This document shows, piece after piece, positions 1-11,462 of a stretch of 64,000 nucleotides of DNA. The notes beneath the pieces are model-generated. The model had not been told where the DNA came from, did no database searches, and saw nothing but the letters and a program-made list of their open reading frames with translations. This stretch comes from Patella vulgata. Taxonomy: Eukaryota; Mollusca; Gastropoda; Patellidae. Location of the stretch: assembly GCF_932274485.2 (NCBI RefSeq), contig NC_065884.2, positions 39,389,540-39,453,539 of the forward strand, given 5' to 3'. The first letter of the stretch is position 1; every line of letters starts with the position of its first letter. The position numbers and the translations under genes were made by a program.

Positions 1-530
1 AGACCAAATTTGAACATTCTACCTTAATTAGAAGGAGAGTGTTCCAAAGTCTCGACCAATCAAACTGCTTATCGCTCTGCTTACCCCGAGCAGAAATACT
101 CATTATCGAACTTAGTCAAGGTACTGATGTGATAAAAATATACACCAAGTGTCCTCACTCTCACTTAATTAGAACTAAAGTTATCGTGTCCCAAAGCATC
201 AACAAATCAAATTGTTTATCTCTTCTTACCCTAAGCAGAAAATTCTCATCTTCAAACTCCATCAAGGCATTGACCTAATAAAACTATACACCAAGTGTCC
301 TCACTCTCACTTAATTAGAACTAAAGTTATCGTGTCCCAAAGCATCAACCAATCAAATTGTTTATCTCTTCTTACCCTAAGCAGAAAATTCTCATCTTCA
401 AACTCCATCAAGGCATTGACCTAATAAAACATCTAGCTCAATTAAAAGGAGAGTTATTGTGTCGCAATAAATGTGACAGACAAACCCATTTTAATAGTCT
501 CCGGCTTTCTTTGAAAGGCGGGGGACAAAA
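1..530 (+). repeat. Family D element, 3' part: 146 bp tandem repeat plus terminal hairpin
   Basis: Monomers repeat with a period of 146 bp (for example 151-296 and 297-442), built around a CCAATCAAATTG-like block and TAAGCAGAAAATTCTCATC. The array ends in an imperfect hairpin at 497-526, whose right arm GGCGGGGGACA is the exact complement of TGTCCCCCGCC found at the 5' start of the family copy at 62583. The 5' part lies outside the window. I read this as the 3' end of a Helentron-like non-autonomous element with a satellite core. Confidence 0.6.
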
Positions 531-1502
531 ATTTAAGCCATCATCAATTACAGATACAAACTGACTTAGACATCTTGACTTTTGGTATTACAAATAATAT
601 GTGATGTTTTCAGCAATTAAAATGAAACCAATTAACAAGAACCCTGAACGATTAGAAAAGATCAAATCACACAAAAAGTGAACCGTTCACTTAAATCGAT
701 CTTTTTTTTGTCGCATTTATAAAGTAAAAACAAGGTGAATTGTGACCAAACTATCTATGGTTAGCAAAAGCAAACATATTTTATAGCATAACAAATGTAA
801 ATAATATAAACTGGAACTTGCGTATAAATTATATAATTAAAAACAGATTAACTATGTGATAACTAGTATATCAATTCGTTTAAGATATTTTTTAACATCA
901 TACCAGAAGTACTGGTGTTAAAAGGTAATCATATACAATGTATGGTTGTTGGAGAATACAGCTATAAATTTTTAAAAGTAAACAAATAAAAAACATAAGA
1001 TGAAAATTACTGGAAACAATTTAAAAGTAATATGGAACTCAACAGATATTAGGATAAATTATTAATAACTATAAAAGTGTTTTGAGCTTTCTTAATTAGA
1101 CATTATAGAAACTACACAAAAACCATACATATTAAATAGTCTAGGTTTATAGAGGTTTGTGCAACTATATATTATATTTTGTGACTGTTGGATTCAAATT
1201 GTGTAAGAATATCAAGAAACGGAATAAAATATCATAAATATGTACCATGTTGGTCTGATTATGCCACAATCCTAGCAATACATAGGCACTATGAGACAGG
1301 GTATTACAGGGTTCCTATTCTGTACATACATGTACATGAGTATATAGCATTACTTTCATGTACACACTATATTAAGGGTGTTGAAAGAGCTAGGATGCAC
1401 ATAATTTTGTGTCACAGATTTCATGATTCATATTTAAGGCAGGTTTTAGTCTATTATCCAAATGGTTGCTACAGTGCATATATGTAGTAATATCTAACTT
1501 AT
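531..1502. other. AT-rich stretch without recognised feature
   Basis: Downstream (3') of the PLCL gene. Open frames here are short and lack any recognisable domain or exon-like borders. I see no repeat shared with the rest of the window. Confidence 0.4.
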
Positions 1503-1566
1503 ATTTTAACACTATCTTCATTAGCCCAGTCGGTGCAGAAAAATAAGACGTTAAACCCCATTTCAT
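1503..1566 (+). repeat. SINE-2 3' tail fragment
   Basis: Matches the last about 60 bases of the full SINE-2 copy at 12163-12521, including CTTCATTAGCCCAGT and the ACGTTAAACCCCATTTCATT tail. The 5' part is missing. Confidence 0.6.
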
Positions 1567-3104
1567 TGATTTTAACGAATTTTACAAAGTTTGAGCTTAT
1601 TGGAGATTGGGTATTTAATTTTTTTTAGAAAGAACGTCATTCATGTTCCTCTGAAACAATATACGTGTACTAGAGATATTTGATGCTTAAAACCTTCCAG
1701 AGATACATGTATATAGGAAATAATGTTCTCAAAATAAATCTGCCCTACATATTAAGAAGAAATGTTGGATTTGATATTTTTTCATGCACACACTTCACTT
1801 ACAACAATAAAATCAAAGATATCTTGGACAAAGTTTATGTGAATGATAGTCCAAACTCCAAGTAATCAACTGATATATTTCTTCATTGCACTTGATAATT
1901 AAAGGACCTGCTGGCATGAATTATCAACTATGTTTTGGATATAATTTAAATAAATGTACCGTATTAGGGTTGCCACACTGTGAATAAATCATTTCAGTAG
2001 TAGCATTGACCGATATGGATAATAAATTTTTTAATTTTTCAATATCATACAGAATCTACTCTTAAAATAAATCATCAATAGAATTTGAATTCCTTGAGAT
2101 AGCTACATCTTTGGCTCTTTCAGACTCGAACAACATCTAAGTTTTAATGCAATATTATTTATACATTTAATTCATCCATTTCAAAAATATGTTTTCAACC
2201 AAACACTAAAATCGGGTAGTGATTCTTGTGACATCTTTTCATGGACTAGAAATGTTGCCGATATGTACTTAAAGCTATTTCTAATGATTAGATAAACTCT
2301 TGTACCGGTATATAATTAATAGAAAATATTTATCTATCGAATCATATACCCTAACTTGGCTATTATATTATTACTGCATTCAATTATTTTATTATATTAA
2401 AGATACATTCCAGCGTGCAAACTGGGTGATTTAATGGTATATATGGACTAAAAACATATTCAAACTAATTAATTTGTCATAATTTGGTTCAAATCCTTCT
2501 CAAACATTGTAATTGCGAAGGAATGCCCTGCTATAAAAATTTGATCAAACCAGGTCATGTTTATGTCACGTGACTTACCTCTCTTGGAAGTCAGAGGAGA
2601 ATTCATTGCATACATAAGACGATGTTGTCTTTAATCGCTTACTATTTATTACAAATATCGAATCCTAATTAAATTATCGGATTATCCACTGCCCGCGTCT
2701 TTTTTATCTCAGAAAGTGTTGTACGTCTAACTCTTCATAAAGTTAATCAACTTGTACATCAAGCACTCAATGTTCGCGTGTGACCTTTGACATCACGCGT
2801 GCAGAAATTCCTAATCGTCGGGCTGACGATTAGGGGAACCCTTACATTTTTGTCCTGTATAAGCTCCATGAGTGCTTTTCGGGGAATCCAGTATTTTTCT
2901 AGTAAGATTGGATATCTCTACTTTCCATATATACCAAAATTGCCATACTTTTATTGGAAATAACCACCCAATAAATACTTTTCTGGGAACCCATCTTGAA
3001 CCGATATGAGCATTAAAGGCTTTAGGAAAGCATGTAGTCCATTATAAAGGTTTAATTTTGGATGGAAGACCAGGCGGTTTTTACCCAGCAAACTGTATGT
3101 ATTG
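1567..3104. other. Unassigned AT-rich DNA with one small hairpin
   Basis: No coding exon or known repeat recognised. A perfect 10 bp stem with a 5-base loop (CCTAATCGTC, loop GGGCT) lies at 2810-2834. Confidence 0.4.
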
Positions 3105-3285
3105 GAGTTAAGGACCAGTGGACTGATGTAGGGTTTAAATTTGGAGAAGAGTGGTCTGGTATATGGTTTAAAGTTTCGGAGAAGTGTGGTCTGGTATAAG
3201 GTTTAAAGTTTTGGAGAAGGTTTTAATAAGTGGACTGATATCTGGTTTAAAGTTTTGGAGAAGGTTTTAACCAGTCAACTGTTTA
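3105..3285 (+). repeat. Imperfect short tandem repeat
   Basis: Four to five degenerate units of about 40-60 bp share GGTTTAAAGTTTTGGAGAAG and TGGACTGATNT/TGGTCTGGTAT boxes. Confidence 0.6.
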
Positions 3286-3334
3286 AAAATCCAATTTAAA
3301 GTGGGTTAGGTTTTAATAGTCATTTTCTTAATAC

Positions 3335-3725
3335 ATAACCTTAAACATACATTATGAAGAGCTAAATCTGTCAATTTCTTTAGGCCTGAAATGTTATCTA
3401 AATTATTAATTAGACATTAATTAACTTATCCAGACCATAGTCAACTCTCGATGTCATCGCTAGCCTGCAATATTTACTGGATTATAATCCGATCTGCTGC
3501 TGAACGCTCATTGATGATTAAATCAAAAAATGGATAATCGAGCCTATGTTATTTTATCAAAAAGACTTTAGTAATGATGATCGAGGCTAGGCCCAAAATT
3601 CAATCACTAAATTCTCGGTTCAGAGTGGATCAATTCGACTAAAATTTAAAGCAAATTCCCTTTACATTATCTAGTTTTTAACTATTATAGCTCTTTATCT
3701 AATCTCCCATAATGTATCTTTAAAT
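3335..3725 (-). repeat. Repeat R1, terminal fragment (inverted)
   Basis: The segment 3342-3640 matches 40115-40315 in the same orientation as that segment's reverse complement (shared blocks ACATACATTATG, GAGCTAAATCTG, TTAATTAGACATTA, CAGAGTGGATCAATT). The last about 50 bases also match 35515-35570 in reverse. R1 is a dispersed repeat of unknown class with larger copies at 33.9-35.6 kb and 40.1-42.0 kb. Confidence 0.6.
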
Positions 3726-4479
3726 ATCTGTGTTAATTAAAAATAACCAAAATATCTATTTTGTACAGAAAACAAGATTTAGTAATAATAAAGTATATTA
3801 ATATCACAGAAGTAGTTCTGACACATAATTAACAAAAAACACATAACTTAGTTCAACAGTTTCACATATACTTCAAAAAATTAATAAAACATTAAAACAG
3901 TATTTTTTATACAATTCAACAATTCATTCTCTTCTTAATAAACATCTTTCTTTTGTTATCATGTTGATTATTGTAAGACAAACAAACAACTCTGTCATAT
4001 TACTACAATTACCATAGTCAATATATAGAACAATGATTCTACTAATTACAGTAACAAGAGTAATATTAATTAATTAAGGCAGTAAGTTCATGTACAATAA
4101 TGTTATTATAAATTATAATTAATGATAAACATTGTGTCTTGTATACATTAAACTGACTACATGACTCATTATACGTTGATTTCACATTCACAAATATTGC
4201 TCTTTTATTTCACAAAGTGCAGTTGGAAATTCCATTTGTTTTGTTTCTATATTTCTGGTTCACATGACTGATTAACAACAATTACTTTGAGCATGTTTAT
4301 TCATTATTTCCCAACAAGAAAATCTTCACACCGAGTTGAATAATTGACTTTAATTCTGTATGAATTATGGCAAACATGAGTATCCATAGCTTGGTTTTTA
4401 AATACAGTATTTTCAGTGAGTGATGTAAAGATAAAACATGTAATGGCTTGTAAGTTATAAGAGTATTTAACTGTATGTT
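3726..4479 (-). other. PLCL 3' flank, probable 3' UTR
   Basis: AT-rich sequence directly downstream of the PLCL stop. Minus-strand AATAAA hexamers occur at 4296-4301 and 4204-4209, about 180 and 275 bases after the stop, and either could end the transcript. The real cleavage site cannot be read from sequence alone. Confidence 0.4.
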
Positions 4480-4566
4480 TTATACTTGTTGAAGATTCTG
4501 ATGGTTATTACACAAATCAGGCTCTGGTTGTTTCGATAAACCTGTAGACACAGCAGCTTCTTTAAT
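4480..4566 (-). CDS. PLCL: PLCL last coding exon
   Basis: 87 bases: 28 codons plus TAA, following a GGTAG acceptor. It encodes IKEAAVSTGLSKQPEPDLC and ends in LQQV. It aligns with the vertebrate PLCL C-terminal block that reads roughly 'QIQLACLSCGLSKAP'. The 5' neighbour exon ends in ...EYVRQ in phase 0, so the frame is continuous. Beyond ten or so residues the tail is variable in the family. Confidence 0.88.
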   Translation of the reverse strand: MKEAAVSTGLSKQPEPDLCNNHQNLQQV

Positions 4567-4651
4567 CTACCATAATAAATAAAAAAAAAAAAAATAAAAT
4601 AAAAAAACAATTATATAGCTTTATTTAGATAGATCGTCTACAGTGTTTGAG

Positions 4652-7583
4652 AACCAGCGGCTGCCATGCAGGATATGCCCACATTTTGCAAGAGATGGAT
4701 AGAGAACAAGCTAAAAACAAACAGGATTTTTTGTACAATCAGGGGCAATAATCCAGAACGTTATGGTCTGAAATGCGCAAATATCAAAAGGGACCGAGAT
4801 CTTTCGGATATAAAGATAAGTTTCATTTCGATTTTTGGAATGGTGATATATTTAAACGGTTTTTAAAATCAAAAAATAAATGTGACCTCTAGAGAGTCCG
4901 CATGCTAAAAATGCAATTTTTCGAACAATCAGGAGCCATAATCCAGGAAGTTACGTTCGTATATACGCGATTATCAAAAGGAACTTAAGGAACCAAGATC
5001 TTAGTGTATAATGGTGATATATTCACAAGTTTTTTTTTAAATCAGATAAAATTGTGACCTCTACATAGACCACAACGTGATTTTTCGTACATTCAAGGGC
5101 CATAATTCAGGAAGATACAATCCGATACGTGCGAATATCGAAAGGAACCAAGATCTTTGGGTTATAAACATGTATTTCAACTTTCATCAAAATCGGAAAA
5201 AATTGTGACATCTACAAAATGTAGAGGGTCCACAACCTTGATTTACCAGATGTTTACACTATTTGAGTTGAAATTCGAAGTCAACAAACCTTACGGTTTA
5301 ACGGTGATATATTTGAACTTTTTTTTAATCGAATAATAATTGTGACCTCTAGAGGGACCAAAAGCTAAAAACACGATTTTTCTTACAATCAGAGGCCATA
5401 ATTCAGGAAGTTACAATTCGATATGCACGAATATTGAAAGAAACCAATATCTTTGGGTTATAAACTTGCATTTCAAGTTTCATCAAAATTGGATCAAAAT
5501 AGTGGCCTCTAGAGGGTCCACAACTTTGATATACCACTACCAGATGTTTATACTATTTGGGTACGAGGGGCGGCCATTTTGTCTGGCAATTTTGATCCGA
5601 TTTTCTTGAAACTCAACCTCAGACAAAATTACGGGGTAACGGTGATATATTCAAACAAATTTTTAAATCGGATAATAATTGTGACCTCTAGAGGGACCAC
5701 AAGCTAAAAACGCGATTTTACGTACAATCAGGGGCGATAATTCAGGATGTTACGATTTGATATGCACGAAAATAGAAAGGAACCAAGATATTTGGGTTAT
5801 ACACATGCATTTCAAATTTCATCAAAATCAGATGAAAATCATGACCTCCAGAGGATCCACTACCCTGATACACAATATTTTGACACTATTTGCAAACAAG
5901 GGACGGACATTTTGTCAGTCAGTTTCGGTCCGATTTTTATACGCCCACATTGAAATGGGGTCGTATATTGTTGTCGCCCCCGTCCGTCCATCCGGCATCC
6001 ACAATTGCTTGTGGACACTCTATAGGCTAAAGTTAATATCCGATTGACTTTAAATTTATACACAGTGTTCAAGGTCATGAGACGAAGAAGCCCATTGATT
6101 TTCAACGATTTTCGATAATTACTGCCTGAGTTATGGCCCTTGATCACTTCAAAAAATCTTGTGGACGCTCTAGAGGTCAAAGTTAATATCCGATTGACTT
6201 TAAATTTATACACAGTATTTAAGGTCATGAGACGAAGAAGCCTATTGATTTTCAACGATTTTCGATAATGACTGCCAGAGTTATGGCCCTTGATCACTTT
6301 GAAAAATCTTGTGGGCTCTCTAGAGGCTAAAGTTAATATCTGATTGACTTTAAATTTATACACAGTGTTTAAGGTCATGAGACGAAGAAGCCTATTGATT
6401 TTCAGCGATTTCCGATAAATACTGCCAGAGTTATTGTCCTTGATCGCTTTGAAAAATTATGTGGACGCTCTAGAGGCTAAAGTTATCATCCGATTGACTT
6501 CAAATTGATACACAGAGTTTAAGGTCTTGAGACGAACAAGTTTTTTGATTTTCAATGAATCTTTATGACTTGAACAGCTAAATCCATGATGTTAAAAGTT
6601 TCATATACTAAACGTTCGCATGGGGAAGAACTTTATAAAAACCAAACAAATTCTAATGGTTTTCTGATAATTACTTAATGAGTTGTTACTCTTAATCAGA
6701 TTTTAATGTATTATAAATGTTTCATTACCGTAAAAAGTAAAAATATGCGACAACTCTTGTTTACTGCTCGGACGATATAGCTGTTTCGTTGCCTGGCAAC
6801 CTATCTTTACTAAATTCGAACTCAACCATCCTAAGGGTGTAACGGTGATATATTCAAACGGTTTTGTAAATCGGATAAAAATTGTGACCTCTATGGGGTC
6901 CACAAGCTAAAAACGCAATTTTTCATACAATCAGGTGCCATAATTCAGGAAGTTATGGTCCGAAGTTATAAACATGCATTTCAAGTTTCATCAAAATCAG
7001 ATGAAAATTGTGACCTCCAGAGGGTCCACAACTCTGATACGCAATATTTTGACACTATTTGCAAACGAGGGGCAGCCATTTTGTCTGTCAGTTTTGGTCC
7101 GATTTTTACGAAATTCGAACTCATCCATTCTTAGGGTGCAACGGTGATATATTCACACACTTTTTTCAATCGGATAACAATTTTGACCTCTATGGGGCCC
7201 ACAAGCTAAAAACGTGATTTTTCGTACAATCAGGGGCCATAATTAAGGAAGTTATGGTCCGATATGCGCGAATATCGAAAGGAACCGAGCTCGGATCTGT
7301 GGGTTATAAACATACATTTCAAGTTTAAACCAAATCGGATAAAAATTGTGACCTCTACAGTGATTTTTCGTACCATCAGGGGCCATAATCCATGAAGTTA
7401 CAGTTCGATACATGACCATATCAAAAGGAACCAAGATCTTAGGGTGATAAACCTATATTTCAAGTTTCATTGAAATCAAATAAAAATTGTGACCTGTAGA
7501 GTGTTCATAAACAATTGTGGACGGACGGACAAACAGGGGCGACGACAATATACGTTCAGATGAAAATGTGGGCGAATAAAAAC
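4652..7583 (+). mobile_element. Family A Helentron-like (pearl/HINE-type) element, long copy
   Basis: Starts with AACCAGCGGCTGCCATGCAG and the subterminal repeat (here ATATGCCCACATTTTGC), and ends with an ACGG-type tract, GGGGCGACGACAATATACGT and the terminal AAAATGTGGGCG hairpin arm followed by an A-run. The core alternates two related about 160 bp monomers sharing AATCGGATAAAAATTGTGAC and the CAGGGGCCATAATTCAGGAAG box. It nearly fills the last PLCL intron, starting about 85 bases upstream of the last exon. A family B copy sits inside it at 5936-6807. Confidence 0.75.
5936..6807 (-). mobile_element. Family B Helentron-like element nested in family A
   Basis: Reverse-oriented copy: the right end (here at left) has TATACGCCCACATTGAAATG and GTCGCCCCCGTCCGTCC; the head (at right) has GTTGCCTGGCAACCTATCTT. 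Between them are about five 150 bp monomers with CTTGATCACTTTGAAAAATC and GGTCATGAGACGAAGAAGC. The interrupted family A sequence resumes directly (CCGATTTT before, ACTAAATTCG after), so the insertion made no visible target duplication. Confidence 0.75.
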
Positions 7584-7703
7584 ACCATTTCTATTAGTAT
7601 ATTTTATTGGTCCATTTGTAAACTTTATAAAACTTTTGTTTGACTTTGAACCTAGAAGTAGAAATAATATATAATTATAATATTAGGCTGCAATTTAACA
7701 TAC

Positions 7704-7799
7704 CTGTCTTACATATTCATTACAATCTTTCTTAGACTGTAACACTAAATCAGCTTGTCCCTTCAATACACGAACATTCCATGCAAAATTCTCAGTTGC
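7704..7799 (-). CDS. PLCL: PLCL exon, C-terminal region
   Basis: 96 bases, 32 codons, phase 0 at both ends, acceptor ATTGCAG and donor GTATGT. It encodes ATENFAWNVRVLKGQADLVL followed by QSKKDCNEYVRQ. Vertebrate PLCL has a very similar block (ATESFAWNITVLKGQGDLL, from memory), so this exon is one of the strongest identifiers of the family. Confidence 0.93.
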
Positions 7800-7807
7800 C
7801 TGCAATA

Positions 7808-7990
7808 TAAACAAACCAACAGTGAGGCTGATGTCCACCGCCGAAATCCAAAAATAAATAGATGACACATATAATTAATGAATTGCAAATTTATCTCTTT
7901 CCAAAGTATCAAGCAATCAAACTAATTATCTATACTTAGTCTAAGCAGAAAATGTTCATGATCAAACTCAGTCACGGTTTTGAAGTACCT
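7808..7990 (+). repeat. Family D element, 5' part, abutting an exon acceptor
   Basis: Shares TAAACAARCCAACAGTGAGG and GATGTCCACCGCCGAAATCC with the copy at 62583, then runs into one 146 bp-type monomer (AGTATCAAGCAATCAAACT, TAAGCAGAAAATGTTCATG). Its first bases lie within about 10 bp of the acceptor AG of the PLCL exon at 7799. It is cut off by a SINE at about 7996. Confidence 0.6.
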
Positions 7991-7995
7991 GGTAG

Positions 7996-8168
7996 TGAAA
8001 TGAAATGAAATGGTGTTTGACGTCCTACTGTTCTGCTCCGAACTGGGCTAATGAAGAAGGGCATACGCCATACAGTGTGCTATGAGGGAAATTTTGCCCG
8101 GACAGCGACACTACGGCCTACTCTTATATCGAATTTCAACTGTCAAGGGATCTTTTATGTGCACCCCA
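7996..8168 (-). mobile_element. SINE-2, 3' part
   Basis: Reverse copy of the 3' half of the SINE-2 at 12163: begins GAAATGAAATGG (the reversed CATTTCATTTC tail) and includes GGGCATACGCCATACAGTGT and GGGATCTTTTATGTGCAC. It stops where the Tc1-like sequence begins. Confidence 0.75.
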
Positions 8169-8169
8169 A

Positions 8170-8760
8170 ACGATTAGAAATCGGCTACATGCAGCCCATT
8201 TGCGTATTGTGCCTCCATTAACTCGCCAGCACATGGCAAACAGGCGTCAATGGTGTAGGCAGCGTAGAAATAGGGGTAATCGTCGATGGGCAATGGTAAT
8301 GTTCTCAGAGGAGTCCAAATTTACTCTGGATTTCACCGATAGGCGTGCTTGCGTTTGGAGGCGTGTAAATGAGGTTCATGCTGACATTAATGTCAGACAG
8401 CATGACAGATTCGGGCGTGGGGAGGATTCACCATGACTGGCAAAACAGACTTGCATATTGTTCAAGGAAGGGTCACTGGTGTGTACTATGGGGACCACAT
8501 CCTGGCACCAATAGTTTTGCCCTTTGCTCAATGTGCAGGCCGACGTTACATCTTTCAAGATGATAATGCCTGTGCCCACCGCACTCGTGTCTAGAATGAC
8601 TACCTCCAGCATCACCATATTGTCCATATGCCTTGGCCAGCCATGAGTTCTGACCTTTCCCCTATAGAGCATGTCTGGGACATGATCAGGAGACCGCCAA
8701 CGTCAACCGACAACACTGCAAGAATTGGCCGTGGCACTGCAAGAGGAGTGGTCATTTTAC
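8170..8760 (+). pseudogene. Tc1-like transposase fragment
   Basis: The frame from 8170 encodes TIRNRLHAAHLRIVPPLTRQ, then MFSEESKFTLDF, RRACVWRR and HDRFGRGEDS. After a frame change near 8430 it continues with LAPIVLPFAQCAGRRY, FQDDNACAHRTRV, a stop, then HIVHMPWPAMSSDLSPIEHV. These are the Tc1 family blocks ('FSDESRF', 'QQDNAPxH', 'WPAxSPDLNPIEHxWD'), with two of three catalytic acidic positions visible and E in place of the first D. N-terminal DNA-binding domains and both TIRs are missing. Inactive. Confidence 0.85.
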
Positions 8761-9221
8761 ACTACACCGTTGTAACTAGTAGAAATGAATTCTGTGCCCC
8801 TGAAACCATATATATTGACACCAAACACTACTATTTAATCAAAATCAGTTCATTGTCCGATTTTCCCGCCAAAAATTGCCAAATCACAGTTGATATGTCG
8901 ATTACATTATATTTAAGGTGAAAATAAAAAATAAGTTGGAATATTATCGCAAAATGGCTACCCTCAAATAATGACCTTCCATACTATGAAGAGTATTGAA
9001 GACATACTCAGAAAAAATGTCAACATTGGTTTTTTGTCATCAAACATCAAAACCTTCAAAATAAAACTTATTCCACGAATTGTACCCGAAAAGCTGACGG
9101 ATGGGAAATATGTAACAAACTATAGAGTGTCAACCATTTTCATGCGTGACCTAGAGTTCCCCACAATTTTTATGCGTGGCCTTGCTTGACCCATGAGTCA
9201 TGACCCACCTAACAATTTGTA
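8752..9221 (+). repeat. Repeat R5 unit(s)
   Basis: Shares ATATATNNTGACACCAAACA, CTACTTAATCAAAATC and TTTTCCCGCC with the array at 13940-14795 and, reversed, 12080-12875. It continues into AAAAAGCTGACGGATGGG and a GCGTGGCC-rich end that also follows the 14 kb copy. Confidence 0.6.
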
Positions 9222-9230
9222 TGTGTGGCC

Positions 9231-10736
9231 GGGAGCAGGTCGTTTCATCCCACTACCGGTTTATCTCGGGCTGTTTCATCCCAAATATACACGGGTCCTT
9301 TCATTCCTCTTATATCGGGTCGTTTCATCCCACAAATTTAAAAACCGGTATTACATGAATTTTTATTATTTTCTTTATACATTAATACAAATAACAATAT
9401 GTCAATGCAATTTTATCATGAATAGTGTCCAACTCCTTCTTTTGCATACGCCTTAGCTTATTTTCCGAATATTTTATTTATACGATGTCAATGCAATTTT
9501 AATATGAATTGTATCCCAACTTCTTTCTTTGTAGACGCTTTAGTTTATTTTCTGAATTCACACCAATTCTCAACACCAATTTCACTAAAATTACATTGCT
9601 TACAATCGAGCGATGCTCATAGCAAAACATTCAACTTGTAATACACTGTATAGTCATTTGCATGCATGTTGGGTTCACTATAACAGGATTTCCAGTGATA
9701 GAACAGATCAAAGGATAAAATTGCACGTAGCCACTATTTCGACACTGTTATCTTTAGATTTTCAGATTACCTGGCGTCTCAAATAACCCAACATTAAAAG
9801 AAAGCATGCAGTGTCCACCTTACAACAGGTTCCATTGTTTTACGATTTATTTTATAACTTATCACACAGTTTAGACCACAATGTGTTACGATTCGCATTT
9901 TGGTATTCTAAATGAATTCTTATTTGGATTTCCTATATTTGGAGATGTTTATTTTCATTTCGTGTACGGAAATTAAATCAACGATCAGTTTTAAAATTAA
10001 TTATGGTTTCGAAATAATATCAGTCTAATTTGTCTTATTTAGAAGGGGCTCCTGCACAATTTAGTTGATTATTTGGTAATACGTAGAGTCCATGATGTAT
10101 TTTTGGCGAGTGATTCAGCTGTCAATATGTAATTATAAAACACCTTTTTATAAAGAAGATAAATGATGTTGGACATGATCTTTTAGAGGCATTTAGTAAC
10201 TGGATAGAGCAATAAACTATAACACATACTTATGGAAGAACAATTACTGATTTATTTGGGCGACGTTTCGAAGAGTATTCTCTCAACTTGAAAACGTTGA
10301 GAGAATACTCTTCGAAACGTCGCCCAAATAAATCAGTAATTGTTCTTCCATAAGTATGTGTTATAGTTTATTGATGTTAGACATCATAAACTAACAAACA
10401 ATACAGTATACTTTATTACAAAACCATCGGTGAACTAATCTAAAATCATAACGGAAATTAACTAACAATACGAATAAACAATACGAATATACAGCGGTGA
10501 ACTAATCTCGGCCGTGATCGGTAATCAACAAAAATCGACGAGTAAAACTTATTTATTCCATACATTATTGTTTATTTAACAATAAGTAAGTGTTTGACAG
10601 TTTATTTAATGATAAGTACAACTCAGGTAATTGACTGCTTTAAAATAACAAGGGGGATGAAACAGACCGATAAAAAATCAGGTTGGGATGAAACAGCAAG
10701 GGGTGAAACGGTTGTGAGATGAACTGACCCGCATCC
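9231..10736. mobile_element. Mutator-like non-autonomous element with 9 bp TSD
   Basis: The termini are inverted repeats: GGGAGCAGGTCGTTTCATCC at the left and, read on the minus strand, GGATGCGGGTCAGTTCATCT at the right. Both ends contain repeated GTTTCATCCC boxes. The element is flanked by a perfect 9 bp duplication TGTGTGGCC at 9222-9230 and 10737-10745, the length typical of Mutator-like elements. It lies inside repeat R5-related sequence. No transposase frame was recognised in its 1.5 kb, so it is non-autonomous. Confidence 0.65.
10210..10373. repeat. Perfect 164 bp palindrome
   Basis: Two 78-base arms (10210-10287 and 10296-10373) are exact inverse complements around the 8-base loop TTGAAAAC. 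The arms start CAATAAACTATAACAC and end CGAAGAGTATTCTCTCAAC. No mismatch was found on reading. Confidence 0.85.
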
Positions 10737-10904
10737 TGTGTGGCCTAGGTTTTTTTTCTGTAATTAATGTTTTCAGTATTTAGTGATTTTCGGTGTTTAA
10801 GGTTTTTCAGATGTTTTCGGGATAATTAGTATTAAAAAAGGTTTTTCTGTGTATTTTCGGTACTTTCCGGTATTTTTTCAAGTTTTTTCAGTTTACATGT
10901 CTGT

Positions 10905-11280
10905 GTAGATGTCTGTTAGGTGAATGCCTTTACAGAGTTCGATCATGCGCATTTTCCACTAGGCTAAGCAATTTGATTGGTCGAGACCGTGGAACACAAC
11001 AACTTTGGTTCTAATTGGATTATAGATTCATTATATCAATACCTTGACTAAAGTTCGATGATGAGAATTTTCTGATTAGGCTAAGTACTAGTAGTGATAA
11101 GCAATTTGAGTGGTCAAGAATTTGCAACATAACAACTCTGCTTTTAATTGAAGTATAGATGTTCATTAGGTGAATGTCTTGACTGAGTTCAGTGATTAAC
11201 ATTTCCTACTGAAGCTAAGCAATTTCATTGTTCGATGCTTTGGGACAAGATAACTTTGATTCTAACTAATGGAGAGGGAT
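10905..11280 (-). repeat. Family D monomer array (inverted)
   Basis: About two and a half reversed monomers with AAGCAATTTGATTGGTCGAG-like, ATGAGAATTTTCTGATTAGG-like and AACTTTGRTTCTAATT blocks, the complements of those at 1-440. Neither end of the element is seen. Confidence 0.55.
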
Positions 11281-11309
11281 GAAACTTAGTGTACAGTTTC
11301 ACTACCAAG

Positions 11310-11456
11310 TGGGGGATCACGGTGGTTAAGTGGGTAAGACGCTGGCTCGCTAGCCTGGAGGTCGGGTGTTCGATCCCTGCATTTGCCGAGAAAGTTCATC
11401 CAGATTTTTAGGCGTGGTTCCCCCTTGTCAGTGATGCAGGACAGAGGGCCTAACAA
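11310..11456 (+). mobile_element. SINE-2, tRNA-like 5' part
   Basis: tRNA-like head with GGTGGTTAAGTGGGTAAGAC (A-box region) and GGGTGTTCGATCCCTGC (B box), then GAGAAAGTTCATCCAGATTT and CCCCTTGTCAGTGATGCAGG. Truncated where family A sequence begins. Confidence 0.75.
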
Positions 11457-11462
11457 GTAGTC

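Noticed and set aside
1188-1487. 99-codon plus-strand frame downstream of PLCL
   Set aside because: No recognisable domain, AT-rich random composition and no exon signals.
8376-8672. Minus-strand 98-codon frame over the Tc1 fragment
   Set aside because: Antisense shadow of the recognised Tc1-like transposase.
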